In this document: piece after piece, positions 45,987 through 56,964 of the stretch
Layout: each line of letters opens with the position of its first letter
Numbering within the stretch: the stretch's first letter is position 1
Origin: Rhizobium sp. SG_E_25_P2
GTDB taxonomy: Bacteria > Pseudomonadota > Alphaproteobacteria > Rhizobiales > Rhizobiaceae
Reading direction: 5' to 3'
DNA length: 64,000 nucleotides
Assembly (NCBI RefSeq): GCF_029892285.1
Contig: NZ_JARXVM010000013.1
Span: forward strand, 100,397 to 164,396
Made by a program: the position numbers and the translations under genes
The notes under the pieces: model-generated
What the model saw: the letters and a program-made list of their open reading frames with translations, nothing else
Told to the model about the DNA's origin: nothing
The model's database searches: none

Positions 45987-47285
45987 ATGGTCCAGTCGCT
46001 CCAGCTTGGCACCTCGAGCCAAGCCGCCGATCAGCAGGGCATGCGGCGGCTTAACCGCCTGCCGATCATCGTCGCCATCATTGTCATCGTGCTTTTCGTC
46101 GGCGTCGTTGTGATTGGTCTGTCCCTGCGCGGACTTTCCTTCAATCGTAGCGACATCGAGAGCGCTTCCAACAGCCCTGCGACCAATTTCGGCGACCAGC
46201 TTAAGCGGGGTGTCACGGACGGCATCATCGGTGAGCCCGAAAGGCAGGAAGTGTTTCAGCCGACACCCGTCGTGGTCGAGAAAGAGGATAAGCAGGAACC
46301 GGTCGTCGAGCGCCAGTCGGTTGAGCGACAAGACCGCCGGCAAAGGCTCGAGTCGGAAGAGGAGTGGAAGGCTCGCCTGAAGCGAGAGCAGGATGAACAA
46401 TATATACGCGAAGCTCAGCGCCAACGCATGGCGCGTCTCCAGGCTCGTGCTACGGCGCTCGATTCTCCGCTGAAGGTAGACGTATCCGACATCGATACGG
46501 CGGCAAACTCCACCAACGATACTGGCCGTCAGCAAACAAATGTCGCGGCAAACAGTGCATCCGACCTTTATGCCGCCGCCATGAAATCCGGACTGATGGG
46601 ACAAAACGTCGATCAGAACGGGCAGACATCCAAGGAGGACTTCTTCAATCAGGACATCAAGGACCTCGGCTACCTGCCCAACCAGGTCGTGCCACAGATG
46701 TCACCCAATGAATTGAAGCGCGGTTCGGTCATCCCGGCGACATTGATCACCGGCCTCAATTCCGACCTGCCGGGGCGCATTACCGCTCAGGTCAGCCAGA
46801 ATGTCTACGACAGCGCGACCGGCTACCGCCTCCTTATTCCGCAGGGCGCAAAACTCTTCGGTCGCTACGATTCCAAGGTGTCCTTCGGCCAGGAACGGGT
46901 TCTTGTCGTCTGGACGGATCTCATTTTTCCGAATGGGTCTACCCTGCAGATCGGTGGCATGGCCGGCACGGATGCCGAAGGTTATGGGGGTTTCAAGGAT
47001 AAGGTCGACCGCCATCTGTGGAGGACTTTCGGTTCGGCCGCGCTGGTAGCATTGATCGGAACAGGGATCGACATGTCGATGCCCGAGAGTTCGACGCTCG
47101 CGACGCAGGATACCGCCTCGGATGCAGCACGACGGAATTTTGCCGAGTCTTTCGGCCGGGTAGCGGAAGAGACGATCTCGAAGAACCTGAACGTTCAGCC
47201 GACGATTCGCATCCGGCCGGGCTACAAGTTCAACGTCCTGGTCGATCAGGATATTATTTTTCCGTCTATCTACAATGGCCGTTAA
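45987..47285 (+). CDS. trbI: Conjugal transfer protein TrbI (VirB10-like)
   Basis: A 432-residue bridging protein. A short cytoplasmic N-terminus and one membrane helix (LPIIVAIIVIVLFVGVVVIGL) are followed by a charged periplasmic linker (residues 80-170, rich in Glu, Arg and Gln) and the C-terminal VirB10 barrel: KRGSVIPATLITGLNSDLPG, AQVSQNVYDSATG, LLIPQGAKLFGRYDSKVSFG, and the closing IRPGYKFNVLVDQDIIF. It links inner and outer membrane parts of the channel. Last gene of the trb operon. Confidence 0.94.
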   Translation: MVQSLQLGTSSQAADQQGMRRLNRLPIIVAIIVIVLFVGVVVIGLSLRGLSFNRSDIESASNSPATNFGDQLKRGVTDGIIGEPERQEVFQPTPVVVEKEDKQEPVVERQSVERQDRRQRLESEEEWKARLKREQDEQYIREAQRQRMARLQARATALDSPLKVDVSDIDTAANSTNDTGRQQTNVAANSASDLYAAAMKSGLMGQNVDQNGQTSKEDFFNQDIKDLGYLPNQVVPQMSPNELKRGSVIPATLITGLNSDLPGRITAQVSQNVYDSATGYRLLIPQGAKLFGRYDSKVSFGQERVLVVWTDLIFPNGSTLQIGGMAGTDAEGYGGFKDKVDRHLWRTFGSAALVALIGTGIDMSMPESSTLATQDTASDAARRNFAESFGRVAEETISKNLNVQPTIRIRPGYKFNVLVDQDIIFPSIYNGR

Positions 47286-48336
<1,051 letters not shown>

Positions 48337-48338
48337 CG

Positions 48339-48662
48339 TCAATCATCGACATCGGGAGCAACCTCAGGGACGTAGCCAAGCGCGTCGATGATTTCCGACA
48401 GCACCTCCTGTTGGGCTTCGGATCTTTTCTGACGCGCGACATACTCGTCCTGCAGGCTCTTTAGAACGGCAGCGGAAACCGACGGATCGGCGCTGGCGCG
48501 AGTCCATTCCTCATATACGGCTTCGTCGGCGGCAAGAAGGCGACGGTGTTCCTGGATCTCAGAGACGGCCAGTGCCTCCAGTTCAGACTTTTGCATCGAA
48601 CTGTAGCGGGGTTCGCTTTCGTTTCTGTCGCCGCTGGTATCGGATGAGCTTTGGTCGTTCAT
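48339..48662 (-). CDS. traM: TraR antiactivator TraM
   Basis: A 107-residue protein with the TraM core: SELEALAVSEIQEHRRLLAADEAVYEEW, then EVLSEIIDALGYVPEV. TraM binds TraR and blocks DNA binding, setting the quorum threshold. Convergent arrangement with traR, and a GAGGAG site before ATG 48662, support the call. The acidic N-terminal 25 residues are variable. Confidence 0.88.
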   Translation of the reverse strand: MNDQSSSDTSGDRNESEPRYSSMQKSELEALAVSEIQEHRRLLAADEAVYEEWTRASADPSVSAAVLKSLQDEYVARQKRSEAQQEVLSEIIDALGYVPEVAPDVDD

Positions 48663-48832
48663 CCGCTTCTCCTCAATTTCATTTTCTGACCGGGCGCAAC
48701 AACGCCTTCGTCCGCGTTATAGAGTTTAGGCCATAAGTGCACGGCCTGTCTTCCAGACCATACACATTATATCCGGAGGGAGTGGATGATCGACTCGGGG
48801 ATCAATATCACATGGCTCACGGAATCGGAACT

Positions 48833-48849
48833 ATCGTTCCTGGAACGAT
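48833..48849. promoter_or_regulatory. Perfect 17-base palindrome, likely operator
   Basis: ATCGTTCC and GGAACGAT face each other across one T, 27 bases upstream of the XRE regulator gene. Small XRE repressors commonly bind such a site to control their own promoter, so autoregulation is the simplest reading. Confidence 0.6.
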
Positions 48850-48876
48850 CATTCCTATTCAGGTCTCGCTTACGTC

Positions 48877-49089
48877 ATGGATCTCAAGGAGATCATGGCG
48901 ATCAACTTGCGTCGGATACGTCATGGCAAAAAACTGACGCAGGAAGAACTGGCGGACCGGTCGAGCCTTAGCGCGCGCTATATCGGTGCGATCGAGCGCG
49001 CCGATGTTTCCGCCAGTGTTACCGTCCTTGGTCAGATAGCCGAGGCGCTGGATGTTGACCCAGCCGAGCTCGTGACAAAATCTCGCTGA
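48877..49089 (+). CDS. XRE family helix-turn-helix regulator
   Basis: A 70-residue protein that is almost entirely one XRE domain: NLRRIRHGKKLTQEELADRS, then LSARYIGAIERADVSASVTVLGQIAEALDVDPAELV. A second ATG at 48895 is preceded closely by AAGGAG and could be the real start. It stands between traM and a winged-helix / nucleotidyltransferase / phosphatase cassette and may control it. Confidence 0.85.
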   Translation: MDLKEIMAINLRRIRHGKKLTQEELADRSSLSARYIGAIERADVSASVTVLGQIAEALDVDPAELVTKSR

Positions 49090-49116
49090 CGGGCTTGCTC
49101 TCAGTTTTCAGTCGTT

Positions 49117-49164
49117 TTGACAACCAGCACGGAATATGGCTTACTGTCCTCAGTCCTAGGACAG
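49117..49164 (+). promoter_or_regulatory. Predicted promoter with overlapping inverted repeat
   Basis: TTGACA at 49117-49122 is a perfect -35; a weak -10 CTTACT lies 17 bases downstream. The inverted repeat CTGTCCT (49144-49150) and AGGACAG (49158-49164) covers the expected transcription start, a good place for a repressor. It would drive the three-gene cassette that starts at 49177. Confidence 0.5.
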
Positions 49165-49176
49165 CGGACACTTAAA

Positions 49177-49746
49177 ATGAAAAGCCAAGATATCGTCATA
49201 CTCCTCAAGCTCATCAGCCTGCAGGACCAGGAGTTGGAAAAAGGCACCGACCAGTTGCGATCGGAATCGCTAGGCGGCGATCCTTATTCCGTCCGAAATC
49301 TGGAAGCTCTGCTCGGCATTAGCAAGACCGAAGTCGGTCAGTCGATCAATCGGAGCATTTCCTCTGGAATTGCACGGAAAGACAGCAAGTCAAACGAACC
49401 ACGACCGCATCGCAGAAATCTTGTCAATTTCATTATCAATGGGCTGAAGTTCGTCTTTCCTGCACATCCTGGAGCGATGCAGCGGGGCATCCCCACGGCT
49501 TTCGCAGCGCCGATGCTCGAAAGCCTGTTGATGAGCGGCGGTAACTACAATTACGTCTGGCCGTATGCCAGCGCTCAGGAGATGGGACAATCCATCGATC
49601 CGCTGTTCAGAAGCGTACCCGAAGCCGTTTTGAAGGACGAACGACTTTACGAATATCTCGCGCTTGTCGATGCAATCAGATTGGGAAACCAACGAGAAAC
49701 CGAACTGGCTAGTGACCGGTTAAAATCGAGGATTCTCGCCAAATGA
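49177..49746 (+). CDS. Winged-helix-like protein, possible antitoxin of a nucleotidyltransferase module
   Basis: A 189-residue protein. Residues about 30-65 (PYSVRNLEALLGISKTEVGQSINRSI) look like a winged helix-turn-helix of the MarR type; then a positively charged linker and a C-terminal region with FVFPAHPGAMQRGIPTAFAAP and VWPYASAQEMGQSIDPLFRS. I do not recognise the family with certainty. Its 4-base overlap with the nucleotidyltransferase gene is the classic order of AbiEi/AbiEii-type toxin-antitoxin pairs, where the winged-helix protein represses and neutralises. I chose ATG 49177; the frame is open upstream to 49117, but that stretch holds the promoter. Confidence 0.65.
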   Translation: MKSQDIVILLKLISLQDQELEKGTDQLRSESLGGDPYSVRNLEALLGISKTEVGQSINRSISSGIARKDSKSNEPRPHRRNLVNFIINGLKFVFPAHPGAMQRGIPTAFAAPMLESLLMSGGNYNYVWPYASAQEMGQSIDPLFRSVPEAVLKDERLYEYLALVDAIRLGNQRETELASDRLKSRILAK

Positions 49747-50462
49747 TCACAGTACGCGGCCAGCTACTCGAGATGCTAAAAACTGTGGCAATCGCGCTCG
49801 GCGATGACCTGCGCGGTCGGCTTGTCTTTGTGGGCGGATGCACGACCGCGCTTTTCATCACTGACCCGGTGACGCTCGAAGACGTTCGTGCCACCGACGA
49901 TATCGACCTTATCGTCGATTTGGCAGGGTTTGCGGAATGGGCTCAGTTATTGGAGCTGCTTCGGATGAAGGGCTTTTCCGAGGCCGCCGATGAAACCGTG
50001 ATCTGCCGTATGCGGCTTGGGCCGCTTAACGTCGATTTCATGCCGGACGACGAAGCTATCCTTGGCTTCAGCAATCGTTGGTACGCTCAAGGCATCAAAA
50101 CCGCGACGACGCATCCGCTCGCGGAAGGTCTGGAAATACAGGTTTTGACGCCTGCCCTGTTCGTCGCCACGAAGCTCGAAGCTTTTGCAGGTCGCGGAAA
50201 TGATGATCTGCTTTTCAGTCGTGACGCTGAAGATATCCTGCTCGTCGTCGACGGACGAGAAGCGCTTCTGGAGGAAATTTGGGGCATTGGTGAGGACGTC
50301 CGCACCTATATAGCCGAGCGCTTCACCGCCTTGATCGCGCTACCCGACTTTGACGATTTCCTTGAGGGGAATATCAGAGGACCAACGGGCCGCGTGGATA
50401 TTGTTCGGGAGCGCTTCATTGCTATCAGCCGCTGCGGAAACGGTGGACCCGATGCACGTTGA
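49743..50462 (+). CDS. Nucleotidyltransferase, AbiEii/MNT-like
   Basis: A 239-residue protein with the DNA polymerase beta-like nucleotidyltransferase core. LVFVGGCTTALFI near residue 30 is the helical GG motif (with Cys-Thr-Thr in place of the common Ser), and ATDDIDLIVD near residue 52 is the DxD metal site. GPLNVDFMPDDEAI could supply the third acid. The second half (FVATKLEAFAGRGNDDLLFSRDAEDILLVVDGR) matches the KLxAxxxR...D..D segment of AbiEii-type toxins. Such enzymes transfer nucleotides to tRNA or protein. It is translationally coupled to both neighbours (4-base overlap upstream, 11-base overlap downstream). Confidence 0.75.
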   Translation: MITVRGQLLEMLKTVAIALGDDLRGRLVFVGGCTTALFITDPVTLEDVRATDDIDLIVDLAGFAEWAQLLELLRMKGFSEAADETVICRMRLGPLNVDFMPDDEAILGFSNRWYAQGIKTATTHPLAEGLEIQVLTPALFVATKLEAFAGRGNDDLLFSRDAEDILLVVDGREALLEEIWGIGEDVRTYIAERFTALIALPDFDDFLEGNIRGPTGRVDIVRERFIAISRCGNGGPDAR

Positions 50463-51183
50463 CGCTCAATGGCGTAGCCGTCAGGGCACGAAGACCCATG
50501 ACAACCGCGATCATGCAGGCATCGCCACCCGGCCGGGAGAATTTCTTGGAATTGTCGCTGATGGTTCCACCACTGGCCAAAGCAATGGAGAATACGCCTG
50601 CGCCATCATACGAGCACTGGTCGACTGGTTCGCCGGAACAACGGTGGGCGTGACACCCGATGGCTTGGTCGAGCGGTTGCGGATCATCCAACAGGGTCTG
50701 ATAGCGGACTTTCCAAGAGGCTCCGCCAGTTATGTCATCCTGCATGCCGCCGAGAGACAACCCGTTCTGGTCCTGCATGCCGGCGACACACTTTTCGGCA
50801 AAGTAGCGGACAGGTCCGAAATTCAGTGGCGAACAGAACCCCATACGCTTGCGAATGCCTTGGCAAAGGTGCCATTGCCTGAACTCGCCAAACTTCCCGC
50901 ACGCCACCGTCTCATCCGCAGCCTCCGTTCCAGGGGGTTCATTGCGCCGGAAGTCACCAACGTCGATCTGACGGCGGATACGCTGTTAGCCGCGACGGAT
51001 GGGTTCTGGGCGGAACTATCGCAAGTCGACCAGATGTCCTATTTGGACGGCCATCGGTGCGAGAGCATGCGTGACTATGATGACTGCAGTGTTCTTTGCA
51101 TGAACATCACTGAAACCACCTACCCTGAGACGACGTTCAGCGCCGAGGCTGCGGCAAATTTTTACATTCGCAGCGCGAGCTAG
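50452..51183 (+). CDS. PP2C-like protein phosphatase
   Basis: A 243-residue protein with PP2C motifs in order: KTHDNRDHAGIA (entry acid-Arg-Asp box), FLGIVADGSTTGQSNGEYACAII (the DG metal motif, with Ser instead of Met or Val), VLVLHAGDTLFGK (GD box), LLAATDGFWAEL (the SDG-like box) and DYDDCSVLCM (final DD box). All metal-binding Asp appear present, so a Mn/Mg-dependent Ser/Thr phosphatase is likely. I chose ATG 50452, inside the last codons of the nucleotidyltransferase; the longer frame to 50350 lacks homology. Its partnership with the upstream enzyme is unusual. Confidence 0.75.
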   Translation: MHVDAQWRSRQGTKTHDNRDHAGIATRPGEFLGIVADGSTTGQSNGEYACAIIRALVDWFAGTTVGVTPDGLVERLRIIQQGLIADFPRGSASYVILHAAERQPVLVLHAGDTLFGKVADRSEIQWRTEPHTLANALAKVPLPELAKLPARHRLIRSLRSRGFIAPEVTNVDLTADTLLAATDGFWAELSQVDQMSYLDGHRCESMRDYDDCSVLCMNITETTYPETTFSAEAAANFYIRSAS

Positions 51184-51222
51184 CCCCAGGCTCAATTGTA
51201 CCGCACTTCCAATTCATGGACT

Positions 51223-51837
51223 TCATTTGGCGCCGCCTATGCGAGATAGATCGATCCGTATCCCCGCGGTGCCGAGATTGCCGTCGGGCACCTGACTCAG
51301 ATCAGCGTCGGCATCGGAATGTTCGGGAGCACCTGCGTGCCTATCCACGGCATTTGCTTGGTCGATCGGACTAGCACCACCGGGGTCCTCCACCTGAAAC
51401 ACGCTCACGCCCTCGAACTCACCAGTCTTCCATGCGTAAACCGCATCCTCGAAAATCTGCGGGAAGACGTCTTTGCTCGTGGGGTTGCCATACCATTTCG
51501 CGACGATCCTGAGGACCTTGGCAAACATCGCCGTGCCTTTGCGCAGGTTCTGGCAGGGGTCGACCAAATCGGGCTTCAGGTCGGTCGCTTCCTTGACGCC
51601 AACGCCTGCGGGTAACTGGGTCAGCCCAACGCGAACCACCGCCTGGCCAGCGTATTGCCGTACGATCGCCATCGCCTCCTCGGCCGATGCCGCTTTCGGA
51701 ACGAGGATCAGTCGGCCGCCCGATTTGACGGTGACATTGAGGGGATCATCAGAGCCCGCTGCCATCACGAACTGCTCGATGATCGCGGGCTTGAGGGAAG
51801 TGTCTGCGCATTCTTTTATCAGGGCGGCGTCTAGCAT
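51223..51837 (-). CDS. traH: Conjugal transfer protein TraH
   Basis: A 204-residue protein: MLDAALIKECADTSLKPAIIEQF, then a long segment VVRVGLTQLPAGVGV and LVDPCQNLRKGTAMFAKVLRIVAKWYGNP, a pattern close to lytic-transglycosylase-related TraH/VirB1-type proteins. An acidic tail follows. In Ti plasmids traH is the last gene of the traAFBH operon, as here; its exact function is not well defined. It lies 16 bases downstream of traB. Start at ATG 51837; the frame is open further upstream within traB. Confidence 0.85.
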   Translation of the reverse strand: MLDAALIKECADTSLKPAIIEQFVMAAGSDDPLNVTVKSGGRLILVPKAASAEEAMAIVRQYAGQAVVRVGLTQLPAGVGVKEATDLKPDLVDPCQNLRKGTAMFAKVLRIVAKWYGNPTSKDVFPQIFEDAVYAWKTGEFEGVSVFQVEDPGGASPIDQANAVDRHAGAPEHSDADADLSQVPDGNLGTAGIRIDLSRIGGAK

Positions 51838-51853
51838 GGTTTCTCCTGGGCCG

Positions 51854-53017
51854 TCAGGTGTTGAAGGCAATGACGAGCGGTTTTGCGAAGAGCTTTGCCC
51901 ATGCGGTGGCAGCGGCGCGCTGAATGGCGACGATCGACGTCCCATCGGTCCACCATCCGTTTCCGACGGCAACGACGAGATCGGGATCGTGGAGCATGGA
52001 CTGGAGGATCGGCCAAACGATCAGTTGTTCGTAGCAGATCAGCGGCGCTGCCCGGCTGGCACCGATCGAGACGACAGGGTTCGCGAAGAAATTCGCCCTG
52101 GCGCCGCCGCTCTCCCCGAACCAGGATCGCCATGGCTGCCACATCGAACCGGGAACCGGCATGCGTTCGCGATACAGGATGCGGCCTCCCTTCCCGTCGA
52201 TCGCGACGAGGACGTTGTCATAGCCCTCGGCGTCGAGCAGCGCGGCGCCAGCGATGACCGTCGCATCACCCTCGCGAAGGGCGCCTGTCCAAACCCTCTC
52301 AACGGTCGGCGTCCAAAAACCGAGCGCACTTTCGGGCAGCACCACGTAGCGGGCGCCACCGTCGGCGGAAGCACGCACCGATGCGATCATGTCACGCTGG
52401 CGATGGAGTCCGGCCTCCCGACCGAGCGAAGCGCCCAATTCCAGATCGACGCCGCGCCAGGCTTCCGGTAGTTTCGGGTCAGTCCAGGTAACGGCGGACC
52501 ACAGCCAAAAGCCAGTCAAGGCGATGGCGACAGCTTGCCAGATGCGGGTTGCGAGGCCTGCAAGGCCAGCTGTCAAAAACCAGAGCCCCCACCATCCCCA
52601 TCCCGGAAACAGAACACCCGCGGCTGTGACGGGATGCGCCCAGCCCGTGATTCCGAAGGGCGGGATGGACATGATGATGGCTGCGAGGAGATAGCGAAAC
52701 GGACGCGTGCGCGCGTTCATCGTCCAAAGCAAGGTATGCACCGTGACAAAGCTCAATGATGCACACAGCCAGAGTAGCAGGCCTGGCCAGATATCGGACG
52801 AATAGAAGGCGGCGACACCCTGTGGCAGACCACGGGACGCGGCCAGGAAATATCCGGTGGAGACAAGTGCCGCAACTGATCTCGTTCGCGCGATCGACCA
52901 CAAAACCGGGAACCCCAGTGCAACGGGTAGAAGCAACACGTAACCGCTCCAGCCCACCACGCCGATTGCGATCGAAACGAAGATCAGCAGCGCCGGCCGC
53001 AGGTAATCACGGCACAT
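51854..53017 (-). CDS. traB: Conjugal transfer protein TraB (nitrilase/Lnt-like)
   Basis: A 387-residue membrane protein with several N-terminal helices ([22 protein letters not shown] onward) and a C-terminal carbon-nitrogen hydrolase domain, as in apolipoprotein N-acyltransferase. The catalytic Glu is in [11 protein letters not shown] and the Cys in [14 protein letters not shown]. Where Lnt has its Lys the segment reads [11 protein letters not shown], so that Lys is not obvious. TraB raises transfer efficiency, possibly by processing or envelope modification. ATG 53017 follows GAGGTG and overlaps the traF end by 11 bases. Confidence 0.88.
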   Translation of the reverse strand: MCRDYLRPALLIFVSIAIGVVGWSGYVLLLPVALGFPVLWSIARTRSVAALVSTGYFLAASRGLPQGVAAFYSSDIWPGLLLWLCASLSFVTVHTLLWTMNARTRPFRYLLAAIIMSIPPFGITGWAHPVTAAGVLFPGWGWWGLWFLTAGLAGLATRIWQAVAIALTGFWLWSAVTWTDPKLPEAWRGVDLELGASLGREAGLHRQRDMIASVRASADGGARYVVLPESALGFWTPTVERVWTGALREGDATVIAGAALLDAEGYDNVLVAIDGKGGRILYRERMPVPGSMWQPWRSWFGESGGARANFFANPVVSIGASRAAPLICYEQLIVWPILQSMLHDPDLVVAVGNGWWTDGTSIVAIQRAAATAWAKLFAKPLVIAFNT

Positions 53018-53570
53018 AGGTGAACACCTCCTGCGCCAGCCCGAGAATACCGGAGATCGGCACCGGGCCAAAATATCGGGAGTCATAGGAGCCGGGGAAT
53101 GCGGAATACAGGAAGACATGTCCTGGCGGTACGATGCCGCTCGGAAAGGGCGTTAACGGCCGGCCTTTTCCATCACGTAGTGCGAGACTGGAAGAGGAAA
53201 CCACCCGTCCATCCACGCTCACGCTGTCGCCGATTTCGACATGCTGTCCTGCGACGGCGATCACCGTCTTGATCAACGGTGCAACGCCGCCCGGGCAGGA
53301 ACCGGAACGGAGATAGCCACGCGCTCGCGCCTCCCCCATTTCCGCGGTTGCCAGTGGGCAGATAAACACCAGGTCATTGACAGCAACGGGACGATCGAGC
53401 GGAACAATGCGCCACAGGCCGAGGGGCTCGCTCGGTGTCAGATTGACGCGGTAACCACCGGCGACGGCAGTCACCACCAGCAGGATGGCGGCCACCGCCG
53501 CCATCGACAGAACCACAATGGCTCGTCGTTGCTGCGTGGTCATCGACCGGCGGGTTGCAGCCCCGGTCAT
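53007..53570 (-). CDS. traF: Conjugative peptidase TraF (S26 family)
   Basis: A 187-residue membrane-anchored serine peptidase. One N-terminal helix ([21 protein letters not shown]), then [14 protein letters not shown] with the Ser nucleophile and [16 protein letters not shown] with the Lys base. The end [18 protein letters not shown] is typical. In RP4, TraF removes the C-terminal tail of TrbC and cyclises the pilin. It overlaps traA by 4 bases. MTTQQRRAI nine residues later is an alternative start. Confidence 0.92.
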   Translation of the reverse strand: MTGAATRRSMTTQQRRAIVVLSMAAVAAILLVVTAVAGGYRVNLTPSEPLGLWRIVPLDRPVAVNDLVFICPLATAEMGEARARGYLRSGSCPGGVAPLIKTVIAVAGQHVEIGDSVSVDGRVVSSSSLALRDGKGRPLTPFPSGIVPPGHVFLYSAFPGSYDSRYFGPVPISGILGLAQEVFTYVP

Positions 53571-56500
53571 TTCAGCGAGAGCCCTTGGCTCTTGGTTTGC
53601 CGCAGCACCTCGGCCTGCTTGAGCGCTTCCGTCGTTCGTTCATCAGCGGCAAGTTGCTGGACCGTCCGCATGGAATTCCACGCGGACTGGACCTCCGCCT
53701 TCTGGCCGGCCGTCATCCCTGCTGTGACGGTCTGGAATGTCTTGCCATCAGTGTCTTTCGCCGCCAGAGGCAGGAAGGTTCGTTCCCCGAAACGTTCGGA
53801 AACCGCCTTTGCGAAACCTTCGAGTTCTGCCTTCACCATTTTGTCGGCGAGCGCGTATTCGAGGCCAGCCGGAAGATCGTTGCGATCAACCGCATCACGA
53901 ATGCGTTCGAGCGTTTGTTTGGCAGATGGTGAGAGTGCCGGGATCTCGACCGAAACCTTGAGCCGGACCGCGCGCTCCTCCGTCTCATGTTTGATTTCGG
54001 CCTCGGCCCGCTCACGGAGGTAACGTTCAAGATTTCGGGCGAGCGCCGGCACGTTGGCGATGGCTTTTTCCCGGTCCTGCTTGTCGCCACGGCTCGCGAG
54101 TAGACCGGTCTTGCCCTTAAGTGCGCCAAAGCTCTCTGGCTCGCCGGCAATCCTTGCCAGCGTGGACTGCGCGACCGACTGGTCCTTGACCATGGCGTCG
54201 ACATTGATCGCCTTGAAGGCAGCTTCCGGCTTCGCGTAGACGAGTTGGAAGCGGGTCGAGACATCCTCCCATTGCTTCTTGAGGCCGGGATCGGCGGCGA
54301 GCTTGTCTTCGACAGCCTGGTCGAGCGATTTGGGATAAGTGGTGATGCCTGATACCATGGGCCTGGCCTCCTTGATTGTGTCCGGGATGGAGTGTTTGGT
54401 GCTGCCGCGGACCAGCCCGAGTGCCGCTCCGATGGCAGCTAGACGGGCGCCGAGGTCGGCGAGCTTTTGTTTCTGCCGGACGGTCCATTCGAGGCGATCG
54501 CGAGCGACCGTTCGGGCGACGTTCATGAGGTGCAGGCCGCGGGCTTCCGCGAAGTGCAAGGCTTGGCGGTAGAACGACGCCTTCTCGTAATCGAGGGTCG
54601 TCTCCTTGGCGTTCCGGCGCGACAGGATCTGGATGAGGCCTCCGGATTTCGCGAAGGAGCGACTGCCGTAGTAGACGGCGAGATCCTCACGATGGCGCGT
54701 CATGGCCACATAGGTGAGATGCCGGTCCAACGAGAGGGAAGCAAGCACCTTCACCCGGTCGACGGTAACGCCTTGGGCTTTGTGGATCGTCGTCGCATAG
54801 CCGTGGTCGAGGTTGTTGTAGAAGCGCTGCTCGATCGTGACCTGGCGCCGGTGCTCGCCTTCACCAACCTCGGCAACGATCCGGCCGGGTGCAGCCTCAA
54901 GCACCTTTGCGAGCATGCCATTCTTGACACCAAGACTGCCCTCGTTCTTGAGGAACACGATCTGGTCGCCGGTCGCGAACATGCGGGTTCCGTCCTCTGT
55001 CTTGAACGCAAAACCGTCTGCGACGATACCGCGCTCGACCAGCCTGGCGCGGGCCATCTCGTTGAGCTTTCGGACGTCGCGGCGAAGGTGTGCGAGGATC
55101 AGGCTGGTCTTCGAATGATCGTAGTCGTGGTTCCAATCGGCAATGAGGCTCTCGACCGCCTGCGCCTTGAGGTCCAACCCTCTGAACTGCCCATGTGCAC
55201 GATAGGCATCGACCGCTTTCCCGACGTCGCCGCGCGCTAGGTCGAGCGAAGCGTCGCGCATCCATTGCTGGCGCTGACGATAGATCGTTTCGAGTTCGGC
55301 ATAGCCGATCCGATCGGCGACCGCACGGAAGGCGGCACCCGCTTCGATCGGTTGAAGCTGTTCCGGATCGCCGACAAGGACGAGCTTTGCCCCAGCCTTG
55401 GTGACGGTTTTGACCACCAGTGCCATCTGTCGCGACGACACCATGCCGGCCTCGTCGAGTACGAAGACGGTCTTTTCATCGAGCTGGTTACGACCCTGGT
55501 TCCAGCGCAGTTCCCACGACGACAGCGTGCGGGCAACAATGCCAGCTTCCTTCTCCAAACCTTCGGCGGCTTTGCCAGCCAACGCTCCGCCGACAACACG
55601 ATAGCCGGCCGCCTCCCACGCCTCGCGCGCCGCCTTCATCATCGTGGTCTTGCCGGCGCCGGCGCGGCCGATGACAGCGGCAATGCGCGCGGCCCCAGCG
55701 ACATGCTCGATTGCCGTTCGCTGCTCATCCGACAGACGGGAATGGCGCGCAAAGGTCGCCTGCAGCACCGCCTCACGGACGCCGTGCGAGGTGCTTCCCG
55801 ACAGCCAGATCGCGCGATTGGCCATTTCGGCTTCAAGTCGGACCATCTCCCGCGTCGTGTACTTCGCGGGTTCCCGAATACCGGTCGCAAAGTCGATGCG
55901 CTCGCGTTCGAGCCGAAACGCTTCCGGACTTTGCAGAATGCGGACCATCAGACTTCGAAACAGCGCGGCATCGTCGATATAGCGATACAGGACCCTCGCG
56001 ACGTCGCGTTCGTCGAAGACGCTTTTCTCCCGGGTGATCAGGTCGAGCACGATCTCCGGACGGCGCTGGATGCGGCGGGCGTTCTCCCTGCGGCGCTCCT
56101 CCTGAAGCTCGATGCGTTCGAGTTTGGGAGTCGAGGTCTCCGACTTGTGGTCGGATTGCTCGGCCTTGCGCTCGATAGCCTTGGTGCCAACACCGAGGTG
56201 AATGGTTGGCTCTAGCTCTATTCCCTGCTTTTCGAAGGAGCGACCATCGATGCGGATATCCAGGCCGGCAAGCGCCAGATGTTTGTTCTGGCAGGCAAAC
56301 CAACCATCGCGAAACGCATTGAAATCTTGCACGCTACCGGCCCAAAGCTCATAGACAATCTTGCCGGCGTCATTTCGGATTGGCTTGCCATCCGGGCTGA
56401 GCACCGCGACCTTCTTCGAACCGAAACCGTCTTCGGTCAGCGGCCGCAACGTGGTCATGAGGTGGACGTGAGGATTGCCGGGCGCGTCGTGATAGACCCA

Positions 56501-56893
56501 GTCCGCGACGATGCCCTGCGCGGTGATGTGGCCCGCCACAAAGTCGCGGATGAGCGCGATGTTCTGCTCGGCCGTCAGCTCGATCGGCAGGGCAATGGTC
56601 ACGTCCTTGGCGAGCTGCGCGTCGGATCGCTTTTCGAACCCCTCTACCTTGTTCCAGACGGCCTCGGACGCCCCGGACACCGACCGGTCGGCGATCATCG
56701 AACGAAGCCATTCCGGCGCGTCGGCAGGGATCACGAACTCCTCATGCAGGAGCCCCTGCTTTCGCGTGTAGTCGATCGTTCGGGCTTCCCGCTCGAACTC
56801 CATCTTGGCGCAGTGCCGGTAGGCCGCCGACAGGACGGCGCTGCGGCCGGAACCACGAGCGACGACGCTGACGGAGAAGTGAGGGACGGCCAC
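53567..56893 (-). CDS. traA: Ti-type conjugative relaxase-helicase TraA
   Basis: An 1108-residue relaxase. The N-terminal MobA/MobL domain has [29 protein letters not shown] (candidate Tyr nucleophile nearby) and the metal-binding [19 protein letters not shown] RecD/TraI-type helicase follows: Walker [16 protein letters not shown] near residue 410, [34 protein letters not shown], and the late motif [20 protein letters not shown]. The C-terminal 300 residues are helical and charged. It nicks oriT and unwinds the transferred strand. It reads away from oriT. Confidence 0.95.
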   Translation of the reverse strand: MAVPHFSVSVVARGSGRSAVLSAAYRHCAKMEFEREARTIDYTRKQGLLHEEFVIPADAPEWLRSMIADRSVSGASEAVWNKVEGFEKRSDAQLAKDVTIALPIELTAEQNIALIRDFVAGHITAQGIVADWVYHDAPGNPHVHLMTTLRPLTEDGFGSKKVAVLSPDGKPIRNDAGKIVYELWAGSVQDFNAFRDGWFACQNKHLALAGLDIRIDGRSFEKQGIELEPTIHLGVGTKAIERKAEQSDHKSETSTPKLERIELQEERRRENARRIQRRPEIVLDLITREKSVFDERDVARVLYRYIDDAALFRSLMVRILQSPEAFRLERERIDFATGIREPAKYTTREMVRLEAEMANRAIWLSGSTSHGVREAVLQATFARHSRLSDEQRTAIEHVAGAARIAAVIGRAGAGKTTMMKAAREAWEAAGYRVVGGALAGKAAEGLEKEAGIVARTLSSWELRWNQGRNQLDEKTVFVLDEAGMVSSRQMALVVKTVTKAGAKLVLVGDPEQLQPIEAGAAFRAVADRIGYAELETIYRQRQQWMRDASLDLARGDVGKAVDAYRAHGQFRGLDLKAQAVESLIADWNHDYDHSKTSLILAHLRRDVRKLNEMARARLVERGIVADGFAFKTEDGTRMFATGDQIVFLKNEGSLGVKNGMLAKVLEAAPGRIVAEVGEGEHRRQVTIEQRFYNNLDHGYATTIHKAQGVTVDRVKVLASLSLDRHLTYVAMTRHREDLAVYYGSRSFAKSGGLIQILSRRNAKETTLDYEKASFYRQALHFAEARGLHLMNVARTVARDRLEWTVRQKQKLADLGARLAAIGAALGLVRGSTKHSIPDTIKEARPMVSGITTYPKSLDQAVEDKLAADPGLKKQWEDVSTRFQLVYAKPEAAFKAINVDAMVKDQSVAQSTLARIAGEPESFGALKGKTGLLASRGDKQDREKAIANVPALARNLERYLRERAEAEIKHETEERAVRLKVSVEIPALSPSAKQTLERIRDAVDRNDLPAGLEYALADKMVKAELEGFAKAVSERFGERTFLPLAAKDTDGKTFQTVTAGMTAGQKAEVQSAWNSMRTVQQLAADERTTEALKQAEVLRQTKSQGLSLK

Positions 56894-56964
56894 GGCGGAG
56901 TTCTCTCTCGGTTGCGAACGAAATCAATGCGTTCGTCGGGAGCGGCGGCCCCGCCAGGCTCTCT

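Noticed and set aside
48786..48971. 61-codon open frame with a GGAGGGAG site before its ATG, overlapping the XRE gene
   Set aside because: It overlaps a clearly recognisable XRE domain in another frame and resembles no family; it also contains the operator-like palindrome. It could still be a short leader.
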